Notes under the pieces: generated by a model
What the model was told of the DNA's origin: nothing
Seen by the model: the letters and a program-made list of their open reading frames with translations, nothing else
The model's database searches: none
Shown here: positions 1-6,186 of the stretch, piece after piece
How the letters are laid out: the number at the start of each line of letters is the position of its first letter
Numbering within the stretch: position 1 is the first letter of the stretch
Origin: Actinomycetes bacterium
GTDB lineage: Bacteria > Actinomycetota > Actinomycetes > Actinomycetales > Cellulomonadaceae
DNA length: 10,577 nt
NCBI GenBank assembly: GCA_023460255.1
Contig: JAEWQZ010000251.1
Coordinates: 1-10,577 of the forward strand
Direction of reading: 5' to 3'
Made by a program: the position numbers and the translations under genes

Positions 1-704
1 TCCCTACGCAGCAGGACGACGGCTCCGACGAGGGCGCCGACCGCGAACACCCACCACTGGAAGGCGTAGGACAGGTGCGGTCCGAGGTCCGCGACGGGAC
101 GGGGCAGCGGTGTCACGGCGGCGGGCGGCCCGCCACCTTCCTCGGCGAGGGCGACGTAGGCGCGCAGCGGGTCGCCGGTGGCCCCTGCCACGTCGACCAC
201 CTGTCCGGGGTCGACCCGGCGCACCTGGCCCGGCGGGGCCGAGCGGTCCGAGGGCGCCTCGGCGGCCCGTAGCCGGCCGACGAGCTCGACAGTCCCACCG
301 GGCGGCGCGGGTGGGGTCTGCGCCGCAGGCAGCCACCCCCGGTCGACGACCAGGAGGCGGCCCGCCAGGGGTCCCTGCGTCACCTCCAGCACGCCGAGGG
401 CGTGCACCGCGGGCGTCCCGCTGACCGGTCGGTTGCGCAGCACGGCGGAACCCACGTAGCGCCCGGTGACGGTCACCGGGCGCCACACGTCGTCGGCGTC
501 CAGGGCGTCGGCGAGCAGCTGGTCGACCGGCACGACAGCGGCGTCGTAGTTGGCGTCGACGAGGGCGACCTCGGCGTTGCGGCCCTGGTGCCGGCCCCAC
601 TGCCACAGGCCGGCGAGCACGCAGCCGGCGGCCACCACGACGGCGACGGCGATCACCCCGGCCGCCCGTCGCCGGGAGGCCCGCCGGACGTCGGGGGCGC
701 TCAC
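1..704 (-). CDS. SURF1 family cytochrome oxidase biogenesis protein (partial, C-terminus off window)
   Basis: The reading frame encodes 234 residues before the left edge cuts it, so the C-terminus is missing. It shows the SURF1 plan: a basic N-terminus, a first membrane helix at about residues 14-34 ending in GLWQW, an extracytoplasmic domain (including WRPVTVTGRYV and VVDRGWLP), and the hallmark HLSYAFQWW at about 210-218 opening the second membrane helix. SURF1 proteins assist assembly of aa3-type cytochrome c oxidase, probably by helping heme a insertion; this is family knowledge. The GTG start at 704 overlaps the TGA stop of the 71-aa gene in a GTGA arrangement, so the two are probably translationally coupled. 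I see no clear Shine-Dalgarno, which fits coupling. No cytochrome oxidase gene lies in the window, so the partner complex must be encoded elsewhere. Identification is confident; only the length is open. Confidence 0.92.
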   Translation of the reverse strand, partial: MSAPDVRRASRRRAAGVIAVAVVVAAGCVLAGLWQWGRHQGRNAEVALVDANYDAAVVPVDQLLADALDADDVWRPVTVTGRYVGSAVLRNRPVSGTPAVHALGVLEVTQGPLAGRLLVVDRGWLPAAQTPPAPPGGTVELVGRLRAAEAPSDRSAPPGQVRRVDPGQVVDVAGATGDPLRAYVALAEEGGGPPAAVTPLPRPVADLGPHLSYAFQWWVFAVGALVGAVVLLRR

Positions 705-916
705 GACTCGTCGGGCCCCGGGTCCAGCTCGTCGACCGGGACCGTGTCGCGCCAGAACCCGCGTGCCCCCAGGAAGCCCTCGAGGTGCTCACGGTGGTCG
801 TCGCACGCGAGCCAGACCTTCCGGCGCTCGGGCGTGTGCAGCCGGGGGTTGTTCCAGCGCAGCCCCCAGGCGGCCGGTGCCCGGCAGCCGCGGGCGCTGC
901 ACTCGAGATCGCTCAC
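701..916 (-). CDS. 71-aa conserved actinobacterial protein with possible Cys/His metal site
   Basis: This small gene of 71 residues starts with GTG at 916, 4 nt after the DUF3099 stop, and ends overlapping the SURF1 start. The protein is soluble, with no membrane segment. It has Cys6, Cys11, Cys38 and His41 (C-x4-C ... C-x2-H), spaced like a small zinc site, and a central run WNNPRLHTPERRK followed by VWLACDDH. I recognise it as a type of small protein that sits beside SURF1 in actinobacteria, but I know of no function. The frame continues open upstream through the DUF3099 gene and across fabG and fabI on the opposite strand as a spurious long ORF. I chose the start at 916 because it fits the operon spacing and because the recognisable protein begins there. 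Metal binding is an inference from spacing only. Confidence 0.8.
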   Translation of the reverse strand: MSDLECSARGCRAPAAWGLRWNNPRLHTPERRKVWLACDDHREHLEGFLGARGFWRDTVPVDELDPGPDES

Positions 917-920
917 GGGC

Positions 921-1307
921 TCAGTCTGCCGCGTGCGGGGCCGTGCCCGGGCCACCGCCCGGCTCCATGCCGGCCGTGCCGGGGTACGGGTCCTGGTGAG
1001 GACCCGGCGGCAGCGCCGCCGGCGTCGCGCCGAGGAACGTGCCGGGGTCGGTGCGCCGCTCCCGGCCCGCGTTCGCGAGCACCACCGCGAGGTAGGGCAG
1101 CACCACGGCGCCGGCCAGGAGCACCCAGCGGGTCCAGTGGTCGACGAGCACCGCACCGAGGAAGCAGACGACGCGGACGCCCATCTGGACGAGGTACCGG
1201 CGGGTCCGCGCCGCGACGTCGTCGGAGAGGGCCGTCGGGGCCGTCGTGATCCGCACGGCCGCCGGCGTGCCACCGGCACGCCCACCCGCCCCGCGGTCCT
1301 CACCCAC
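921..1307 (-). CDS. DUF3099 family membrane protein
   Basis: The product is 128 residues long with the DUF3099 pattern: ITTAPTALSDDVAARTRRYLVQMG, a first membrane helix at about 38-56, a short WTRW turn, and a second helix at about 60-78 ending in LANAGRER. Both ends outside the helices are polar, and the tail after residue 84 is rich in Pro and Gly. The family is small, actinobacterial and of unknown function. The GTG start at 1307 lies exactly 6 nt after a TAGACT -10 element, so the mRNA probably begins at the start codon, which supports this start. The gene is first in a minus-strand run with the 71-aa protein and SURF1. A role near respiratory-chain assembly is guilt by association only. 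Confidence 0.88.
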   Translation of the reverse strand: MGEDRGAGGRAGGTPAAVRITTAPTALSDDVAARTRRYLVQMGVRVVCFLGAVLVDHWTRWVLLAGAVVLPYLAVVLANAGRERRTDPGTFLGATPAALPPGPHQDPYPGTAGMEPGGGPGTAPHAAD

Positions 1308-1313
1308 CGCACG

Positions 1314-1319
1314 AGTCTA
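1314..1319 (-). promoter_or_regulatory. -10 element TAGACT, leaderless promoter of the DUF3099 gene
   Basis: Read on the minus strand, TAGACT is followed by 6 nt and then the GTG start at 1307. That places the expected transcription start at or within 1-2 nt of the start codon. I see no convincing -35 hexamer. The same geometry recurs at four other genes in the window. Confidence 0.65.
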
Positions 1320-1368
1320 GGCGGGGGCGCACAGCAACGACGCCGCGCGGTTGTGCGGGCGCACACCG

Positions 1369-1395
1369 CTGACCGGCCGTCCCGTCGGCTACGGT
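1369..1395 (+). promoter_or_regulatory. Candidate promoter of the fabG-fabI operon
   Basis: TACGGT at 1390-1395 is a plausible actinobacterial -10 element, and CTGACC at 1369-1374 could serve as a -35 with a short 15-bp spacer. Transcription would start near 1402 and leave a leader of about 60 nt carrying the Shine-Dalgarno site. The -10 match is reasonable and the -35 is weak. It lies back to back with the DUF3099 promoter. Confidence 0.4.
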
Positions 1396-1402
1396 CGGTC
1401 GC

Positions 1403-1428
1403 GGTGCGCCGCGCCAGCGCCGCGCACC
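1403..1428 (+). other. GC-rich inverted repeat in the predicted fabG leader
   Basis: Two 12-nt arms (1403-1414 and 1417-1428) pair at 11 of 12 positions around a CA centre, so an RNA hairpin with a few opened inner pairs is possible at the start of the predicted fabG leader. In DNA this rich in GC such a structure can arise by chance. No known riboswitch or attenuator is recognised. Confidence 0.3.
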
Positions 1429-1449
1429 GGACAACCACCCAGGCAGCAC

Positions 1450-1456
1450 GAGGAGG
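1450..1456 (+). promoter_or_regulatory. Ribosome binding site of fabG
   Basis: GAGGAGG ends 6 nt before the GTG at 1463. This strong Shine-Dalgarno match fixes fabG's start at a GTG. Confidence 0.8.
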
Positions 1457-1462
1457 TCCCGC

Positions 1463-2179
1463 GTGGCGGACAGTACTGGTCGTAGCGTCCTGATCACCGG
1501 CGGCAACCGTGGCATCGGCCGGGCCATCGCCGAGCGGTTCCTGGCCTCCGGCGACAAGGTGGCCTCGCTCGACATGGGTGGCGACCCGCCCGACGGCGCG
1601 CTCTTCGTCGCCGGTGACGTCACGGACACGGCAGCCGTCGACGCGGCGTTCGCCGAGGTCGAGGCCGCGCACGGCCCCGTCGAGGTGCTCGTCGCCAATG
1701 CCGGCATCACGCGCGACCAGCTCCTCATGCGGATGACCGACGACGAGTTCGACACGGTCATCGACATCAACCTCGCCGGTGCCTTCCGCTGCGCGCGCCG
1801 GGCGGCCACGGGCATGATCCGCCAGCGGCGGGGCCGCATCGTGCTCATCGCCTCCGTCGTCGCCATGTACGGCGGCCAGGGCCAGGTGAACTACTCGGCG
1901 TCGAAGGCGGGGCTCATCGGCATGGCACGGTCGATCACCCGCGAGCTCGGCGGTCGTGGCATCACGGCCAACGTCGTGGCGCCGGGCTTCATCGACACGG
2001 CGATGACGCAGGCGTTGCCCGCCGAGCGTCAGGAGGCCTACCGTGCCGCCATCCCGGCCGCGCGGTTCGCCCAGCCGGACGAGGTCGCCGGCGTCGTGCA
2101 CTTCCTCGCGTCCCCGGACGCGGCGTACATCAGCGGCGCCGTGATCCCGGTGGACGGCGGGCTGGGCATGGGTCACTGA
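1463..2179 (+). CDS. fabG: 3-oxoacyl-[acyl-carrier-protein] reductase FabG
   Basis: The product is a 238-residue classical short-chain dehydrogenase/reductase. It has the nucleotide-binding TGGNRGIG (12-19), acidic D52 before the adenine pocket (DVTD), NAG at 79-81, and the catalytic set N103, S131, Y144 and K148. The QVNYSASKAG stretch and the C-terminal ISGAVIPVDGGLGMGH are typical of FabG/MabA. It reduces 3-oxoacyl-ACP to (R)-3-hydroxyacyl-ACP with NADPH in the type II elongation cycle. Many SDRs look alike, but the fabI gene 75 nt downstream makes the fatty-acid assignment strong. Length is normal for the family. The start is a GTG with a strong Shine-Dalgarno site. The arrangement resembles mycobacterial mabA-inhA. 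All catalytic residues are present. Confidence 0.93.
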   Translation: MADSTGRSVLITGGNRGIGRAIAERFLASGDKVASLDMGGDPPDGALFVAGDVTDTAAVDAAFAEVEAAHGPVEVLVANAGITRDQLLMRMTDDEFDTVIDINLAGAFRCARRAATGMIRQRRGRIVLIASVVAMYGGQGQVNYSASKAGLIGMARSITRELGGRGITANVVAPGFIDTAMTQALPAERQEAYRAAIPAARFAQPDEVAGVVHFLASPDAAYISGAVIPVDGGLGMGH

Positions 2180-2240
2180 CCACGGCGGCACCGACGGACG
2201 GCGCTGCGGCGCACAGGCACTGCACACCGACACACGTAGG

Positions 2241-2247
2241 GGAGGAG
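2241..2247 (+). promoter_or_regulatory. Ribosome binding site of fabI
   Basis: GGAGGAG ends 7 nt before the ATG at 2255. The 75-nt gap after fabG contains no obvious TANNNT element, which favours cotranscription with fabG. Confidence 0.75.
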
Positions 2248-2254
2248 CGGCGCC

Positions 2255-3022
2255 ATGGGCCTGCTCGAGGGCAAGAAGCTGCTGGTCACCGGGGTCCTCG
2301 TGGACACCTCCATCGCGTTCCACGTCGCGCGGCTCGCGCAGCAGGAGGGCGCAGAGGTGGTGCTCAGCGCGCCCGGCCGCCAGACGCGGTTGACCTCTGT
2401 CGTCGCCCGGCGCCTGCCGGTGCAGGCCCCCGTCGTCGAGCTGGACGTCACGTCCGCCGACGACCTCGCGGCACTGCCCGAGCGGCTGGGCGAGCACGCC
2501 GACCGGATCGACGGCGTCGTGCACTCGATCGGCTTCGCCCCGCAGACCGTGATGGGCGGACACTTCCTCGACGCGCAGTGGGACGACGTCGCGACGGCCG
2601 TGCACATCTCCGCCTACTCGCTGAAGGCGCTCACCGTCGCGGCCCAGCCGCTCCTGGCCCGACCGGCATCGGTCGTGGGCCTCACCTTCGACGGCCGGTA
2701 CGCGTGGCCGGTCTACGACTGGATGGGTGTGGCGAAGGCCGCGTTCGAGGCCACCGCACGGTACCTGGCGCGTGACCTGGGCCCCGCGGGGGTGCGGGTC
2801 AACCTCGTCTCCGCCGGGCCCATCAAGACGACCGCCGCCACGCACATCCCCGGCTTCGAGCAGATGGAGGGCGGCTGGGCGGCCCGCGCACCGCTCGGCT
2901 GGGACAGCAGCGACCCGGAGCCCACCGCCCGTGCGGTCTGTGGTCTCCTGTCCGACTGGTTCCCCGCCACGACGGGGGAGATCGTGCACGTCGACGGCGG
3001 CTTCCACGCGATGGGGCAGTGA
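2255..3022 (+). CDS. fabI: Enoyl-[acyl-carrier-protein] reductase (NADH), FabI/InhA type
   Basis: This 255-residue protein matches the FabI/InhA family. It has TGVLVDTSIAFHVA at 12-25 for cofactor binding, D64 in LDV, VVHSIGF at 88-94 (S91 corresponds to InhA Ser94), and the FabI-type catalytic pair Y154 and K161 in VYDWMGVAK. SAGPIKT (186-192) and PATTGEIVHVDGG close the fold. It performs the last reduction of each elongation cycle, reducing trans-2-enoyl-ACP to acyl-ACP with NADH. The protein looks closer to InhA than to E. coli FabI (WMGVAK, LLSDWFPATTG). The loop after AGPIKT is about 10 residues shorter than I remember in InhA, which suggests ordinary chain lengths and not mycolate precursors. 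It lies between fabG and sixA, one base before the sixA start. Confidence 0.93.
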   Translation: MGLLEGKKLLVTGVLVDTSIAFHVARLAQQEGAEVVLSAPGRQTRLTSVVARRLPVQAPVVELDVTSADDLAALPERLGEHADRIDGVVHSIGFAPQTVMGGHFLDAQWDDVATAVHISAYSLKALTVAAQPLLARPASVVGLTFDGRYAWPVYDWMGVAKAAFEATARYLARDLGPAGVRVNLVSAGPIKTTAATHIPGFEQMEGGWAARAPLGWDSSDPEPTARAVCGLLSDWFPATTGEIVHVDGGFHAMGQ

Positions 3023-3023
3023 G

Positions 3024-3551
3024 ATGCCGGGCCGCAGCCGCCGGCTCGTCCTGCTCCGCCACGCCAAGGCGGAGCCCCACGGCGGCGTCGCGGACGAGCT
3101 GCGCCGGCTGACGACCGTCGGCACGCGCCAGGCGGGAGCCGTCGGCGCGGCGCTGCGCGCGAGCGGGCTGGTGCCCGAGCTCGTCCTCGTGTCCGCCGCG
3201 GTCCGCACGCAGGAGACGTGGCAGCACCTCGCGGTGGGCCTCGGTGACGAGCCCGCCCCCGAGGTGGTGCTGTCCGACGCGCTCTACGCCGCCCACCACG
3301 AGGACGTGCTCGACCTGGTCCGGGCGACCGACGCGCGCGTGCGCACGCTCCTGGTGGTCGGGCACGAGCCCGCCATGTCGGTGGTGGCGACGCTGCTGGC
3401 CGGCGACGGCGAGCCGGCCCACCTCGCCCAGGTGCGCAGCGGCCTGCCGACGGCGGCGTACGCGGTGCTCGACCTCGTCGGGCCGTGGGCCGAGCTGACG
3501 CGGCGCGCCGCGGTGCTCACCGACGTCGTGCGCCCCGCCTGGGACGAGTAG
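3024..3551 (+). CDS. sixA: SixA-type phosphohistidine phosphatase (histidine phosphatase superfamily)
   Basis: The product is 175 residues. The RHG-type motif LLRHAKAE carries catalytic R12 and H13, VSAAVRTQET (56-65) matches the second conserved block, and VVGHEPAMS (112-119) supplies the second catalytic His, H114. SixA proteins are compact members of the superfamily. E. coli SixA dephosphorylates phosphohistidine on phosphotransfer proteins, but the substrate in actinobacteria is not known to me. The ATG at 3024 follows the fabI stop by a single base, so the gene is the third of the fabG-fabI operon; I prefer it to upstream in-frame starts that would lie inside fabI. The physical link to fatty-acid genes may reflect conserved gene order without shared function. 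It could also act on a small phosphorylated metabolite. Confidence 0.85.
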   Translation: MPGRSRRLVLLRHAKAEPHGGVADELRRLTTVGTRQAGAVGAALRASGLVPELVLVSAAVRTQETWQHLAVGLGDEPAPEVVLSDALYAAHHEDVLDLVRATDARVRTLLVVGHEPAMSVVATLLAGDGEPAHLAQVRSGLPTAAYAVLDLVGPWAELTRRAAVLTDVVRPAWDE

Positions 3552-3578
3552 GCAGGCGGGACCGACGCCGGCGGGCTG

Positions 3579-3606
3579 CCGTCCGCCACGTGGTGCGGAC
3601 GACGGT
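3579..3606 (+). terminator. Candidate hairpin terminator after sixA
   Basis: GTCCGC at 3581-3586 pairs with GCGGAC at 3595-3600 around an 8-nt loop, and the stem can extend outward with a small bulge. There is no T-run after it, which is common for actinobacterial terminators but also makes the call weak. It lies 30 nt after the sixA stop and just upstream of the next gene's predicted -10. Confidence 0.35.
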
Positions 3607-3623
3607 CACGCCCCGCGGTCTGG

Positions 3624-3629
3624 GACAGT
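3624..3629 (+). promoter_or_regulatory. -10-like element GACAGT, possible leaderless promoter of the DUF1015 gene
   Basis: GACAGT lies exactly 6 nt before the GTG at 3636. It keeps the key A at position 2 and T at position 6 but has G in place of the first T, so it is the weakest of the leaderless set here. No Shine-Dalgarno precedes the GTG at a useful distance, which supports leaderless initiation. Confidence 0.45.
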
Positions 3630-3635
3630 GGGGCC

Positions 3636-4874
3636 GTGGCCACGATCCGTCCCTTCCTCGCCCTGCGCCCCACCCGGGACCGCGTCGCCGCGGTCGTCGC
3701 GCCGCCGTACGACGTCGTCGACACGGCCGAGGCACGCGCCCTCGCCGCCGGCAACCCCGACAGCTTCCTGCACGTCTCGCGCCCGGAGATCGACCTGGCG
3801 GACGGGACCGACCCGCACACCGACGAGGTGTACGCCGCCGGCGCCACAGCCCTCGCGGACCTCGTCGCGCGGGGCGTGCTCGTGGCCGACGCCGCGCCGG
3901 GGCTCCTGGTGTACCGGCAGAGCACGGACCTGCCGGGCGTCGGGACGGTGTCCCAGACCGGCGTCGTCGGCTGCGCGAGCGTGGCCGACTACACGAGCGG
4001 CGTCATCGCGACGCACGAGCACACTCGCCCGGACAAGGAGACCGACCGGACCCGGCACATCGCCGCCCTGGCGGCGCACGACGAGCCGGTCTTCCTCATG
4101 TACCGACCCGACGCACCGGGCGCCGACGCCGTGGCGGAGGTGCTCGCCGGTGTCACGTCGCGCGCCCCGGAGTACGACCTCGTCACCGACGACGGCGTCG
4201 CCCACACGCTTTGGACGGTGGACGACGCAGAGACCGCCACGCTGGTCGCGGCCTTCGGGCGGATGCCGACCCTCTACGTCTCCGACGGCCACCACCGCAG
4301 CGCGGCCGCTGCGCGGGTGGCCGCCGACCGCCCGACGCCCGGCGCCCAGGAGTTCCCCGTAGTGGTGTTCCCCGCGGGTGAGCTGACGATCCTGGCGTAC
4401 AACCGCGTCGTCACCGACCTCGCCGGCCTCGACGCCGGGTCGCTGCTCGCCGCGCTCGCCGCCGACTTCGACGTCGTGCTCGCGGCGGAGCCGCCGGCGC
4501 CGGCCCGCCACGAGGTGGGGCTGTACCTGGCCGGGCAGTGGTACCTGCTGTCCGCGCGCGCCGACGTCGTCGACGAGGCGGACCCGATCGCCCGCCTGGA
4601 CGTCTCCATGCTCCAGGACAGGGTGCTGGGGCCCCTGCTCGGCATCGCCGACCCGCGGACCGACGCCCGGATCGCCTTCGTCGGCGGCATCCGGGGGACG
4701 GCCGAGCTGGCGCGGCTCGTCGACGAGGGGGGCCACGCGGCAGCGTTCGCACTCCACCCCACGTCGCCCGGCGAGGTCATGGACGTCGCCGACCGGGGCC
4801 TGGACATGCCGCCGAAGTCCACGTGGTTCGAGCCGAAGCTCCGCTCGGGCTTCTTCGTCCACCCGATCGACTGA
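3636..4874 (+). CDS. DUF1015 family protein
   Basis: The product is 412 residues. It has the N-terminal signature IRPFLALRP ... VVAPPYDVV (22-28 for APPYDVV) and FLHVSRPEID, the central SDGHHR motif at 216-221, and a C-terminal block MPPKSTWFEPKLRSG followed by FFVHPID. All are typical of the DUF1015 family, found in bacteria and archaea, for which I know no established biochemical role. The His-rich SDGHHR motif could bind a metal or phosphate, but that is inference. No signal peptide or membrane segment is visible, so a cytoplasmic location is likely. The GTG start follows a -10-like element by 6 nt. Its stop is one base from the convergent glgC stop. Length and domain coverage look complete. 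Confidence 0.88.
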   Translation: MATIRPFLALRPTRDRVAAVVAPPYDVVDTAEARALAAGNPDSFLHVSRPEIDLADGTDPHTDEVYAAGATALADLVARGVLVADAAPGLLVYRQSTDLPGVGTVSQTGVVGCASVADYTSGVIATHEHTRPDKETDRTRHIAALAAHDEPVFLMYRPDAPGADAVAEVLAGVTSRAPEYDLVTDDGVAHTLWTVDDAETATLVAAFGRMPTLYVSDGHHRSAAAARVAADRPTPGAQEFPVVVFPAGELTILAYNRVVTDLAGLDAGSLLAALAADFDVVLAAEPPAPARHEVGLYLAGQWYLLSARADVVDEADPIARLDVSMLQDRVLGPLLGIADPRTDARIAFVGGIRGTAELARLVDEGGHAAAFALHPTSPGEVMDVADRGLDMPPKSTWFEPKLRSGFFVHPID

Positions 4875-4875
4875 C

Positions 4876-6117
4876 TCAGCCCTCGACGACGGTCCCCTTC
4901 GGGACGACCGTCACGCCGCCCTCGCTCACCGTGAAGCCCCGGGCCTTGTCGTGCTCGGGATCGATCCCGACGCGCGCGCGCTCGGCCACGACGACGTTCT
5001 TGTCCAGGATGGCGCGGTGCACCTGCGCGTGCCGGCCGACGACGGCGTTGTCCAGGACGACCGAGTCGCTCACCGACGCCCACGAGTGCAGGTAGACCCC
5101 GGGTGACAGGACCGACCCGGTGACCGTGGCGCCCGAGACGATGACGCCGGGCGAGACCAGTGAGTCCGCGGCGTGGCCGAGCCGGCCCGGCCCGGCGTGC
5201 ACGAACTTCGCCGGTGGCAGCCCTGCGTTGCCGGTGAAGAGCGGCCACTGCCGGTTGTAGAGGTTGAACACCGGGCTCACGGAGATGAGGTCGAGGTGCG
5301 CGTCGTAGTACGCGTCGATGGTCCCGACGTCGCGCCAGTAGTCGCGGTCGCGGTCCGTCGAGCCGGCCACGTCGTTGCGGATGAAGTCGTAGACGGCGGC
5401 GGTGCCCTTGCCGACGAACCAGGGCACGATGTCGCCGCCCATGTCGTGCTTCGACGTCGGGCTCTGCGCGTCCACCGAGACGGCCTCGATCAGGGCGTCG
5501 GCGTTCGCGACGTAGTTGCCCATGGAGGCGAGGATCTCGCCGGGGGAGTCGGCGAGGCCCACCGGGTCCTTCGGCTTCTCGCGGAAGGCGGTGATCCGCG
5601 TCGGGTCGTCCGCGCCGGTCTCGATCACCCCGAACTCGGTGGCCAGTGCGATCGGCTGGCGGATCGCCGACACGGTGAACTCGGCGCCCGACTCGAGGTG
5701 CGCGTCCACCATCTGCGAGAAGTCCATCCGGTAGACGTGGTCGGCGCCGACCACGACGACGATGTCCGGGCGCTCGTCCTCGATGATGTTCAGGCACTGG
5801 TAGATCGCGTCGGCGCTGCCCAGGTACCAGTGCTTCCCGACGCGCTGCTGCGCGGGCACCGGGGCGACGTAGTTGCCGAGCAGCGGCGACATCCGCCAGG
5901 TCCGCGCGACGTGCCGGTCGAGGCTGTGCGACTTGTACTGGGTCAGCACGACGATCTGCAGGTAGCCCGAGTTGACGAGGTTCGACAGGGCGAAGTCGAC
6001 GAGGCGGTAGAGACCGCCGAAGGGGACCGCGGGCTTGGCCCGCTCCGCCGTCAGGGGCATCAAGCGCTTACCCTCGCCACCTGCGAGGACGATGGCCAGG
6101 ACGCGCGGCGGTGCCAT
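4876..6117 (-). CDS. glgC: Glucose-1-phosphate adenylyltransferase (ADP-glucose pyrophosphorylase)
   Basis: The product has 413 residues and the full GlgC architecture. The nucleotidyltransferase domain opens with LAIVLAGGEGKRLMPLT at about 7-23 and AERAKPAVPFGG. GADHVYRMDF at 124-133 holds the catalytic Asp region, and FREKPKDP at about 178-185 matches the glucose-1-phosphate binding loop. The C-terminal third (about 300-400) shows left-handed beta-helix repeats such as VSPGVIVSGATVTGSVLSPG. The enzyme makes ADP-glucose from ATP and glucose-1-phosphate, the committed step of bacterial glycogen synthesis, and is usually allosterically controlled. The ATG start lies 6 nt after a TAGGGT -10 element. 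It is divergent from glgA/glgM across 69 bp, the order also known in mycobacteria. Confidence 0.95.
   Translation of the reverse strand: MAPPRVLAIVLAGGEGKRLMPLTAERAKPAVPFGGLYRLVDFALSNLVNSGYLQIVVLTQYKSHSLDRHVARTWRMSPLLGNYVAPVPAQQRVGKHWYLGSADAIYQCLNIIEDERPDIVVVVGADHVYRMDFSQMVDAHLESGAEFTVSAIRQPIALATEFGVIETGADDPTRITAFREKPKDPVGLADSPGEILASMGNYVANADALIEAVSVDAQSPTSKHDMGGDIVPWFVGKGTAAVYDFIRNDVAGSTDRDRDYWRDVGTIDAYYDAHLDLISVSPVFNLYNRQWPLFTGNAGLPPAKFVHAGPGRLGHAADSLVSPGVIVSGATVTGSVLSPGVYLHSWASVSDSVVLDNAVVGRHAQVHRAILDKNVVVAERARVGIDPEHDKARGFTVSEGGVTVVPKGTVVEG
4888..4912. terminator. Weak hairpin inside the glgC 3' end, possible convergent terminator
   Basis: GACGGT (4888-4893) with CCC pairs with GGG and ACCGTC (4907-4912), with a 3-nt bulge and a 4-nt loop. 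The DUF1015 gene and glgC converge with only one base between stops, so any terminator must lie inside coding sequence. The structure is modest, has no T-run, and may only reflect codon choice. Confidence 0.22.
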
Positions 6118-6123
6118 GGCTCG

Positions 6124-6129
6124 ACCCTA
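6124..6129 (-). promoter_or_regulatory. -10 element TAGGGT, leaderless promoter of glgC
   Basis: On the minus strand TAGGGT is followed by 6 nt and then the glgC ATG at 6117. There is no Shine-Dalgarno. The -35 region would fall at about 6147-6153 and has no strong match. It faces away from the glgA promoter in the same 69-bp gap. Confidence 0.65.
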
Positions 6130-6174
6130 GGGCCGCAGGACGGCGGTCGGCCAGCCGATCGGCCCGAACATCGC

Positions 6175-6180
6175 TAGCGT
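6175..6180 (+). promoter_or_regulatory. -10 element TAGCGT, leaderless promoter of glgA
   Basis: TAGCGT is followed by 6 nt and the glgA ATG at 6187, so the transcript is predicted to begin at the start codon. Only 45 bp separate this hexamer from that of glgC, so a regulator bound between them could control both directions. Confidence 0.65.
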
Positions 6181-6186
6181 GTCGCC

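Noticed and set aside
4..792. 262-aa Arg-rich minus-strand frame at the left edge
   Set aside because: Composition is nonsense-like, and another minus frame in the same region encodes a clear SURF1 protein.
1308..1462. A small gene or RNA gene in the largest intergenic gap
   Set aside because: I see only promoter elements, a hairpin and the fabG ribosome binding site; there is no tRNA-like fold or convincing short ORF.
701..3208. 835-aa open frame on the minus strand covering fabG and fabI
   Set aside because: It lies antisense to two genes with intact active sites, has low-complexity Arg/Gly/Asp-rich composition, and only its last 71 codons are a real gene. Long antisense frames are expected in very GC-rich coding DNA.
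3597..4917. 16-bp near-repeat at 3597-3612 and 4902-4917 flanking the DUF1015 gene (15 of 16 identical)
   Set aside because: By rough estimate, matches of this length are expected many times in 10 kb of such GC-rich DNA, and the second copy is explained as glgC coding sequence.
4274..5797. 507-aa minus-strand frame over DUF1015 and glgC
   Set aside because: It is an Arg-rich shadow of glgC in another frame and antisense to DUF1015, with no recognisable domain.
5173..6177. 334-aa plus-strand frame antisense to glgC
   Set aside because: Val/Arg/Asp-rich composition typical of the complement of GC-rich genes; glgC is unambiguous on the other strand.
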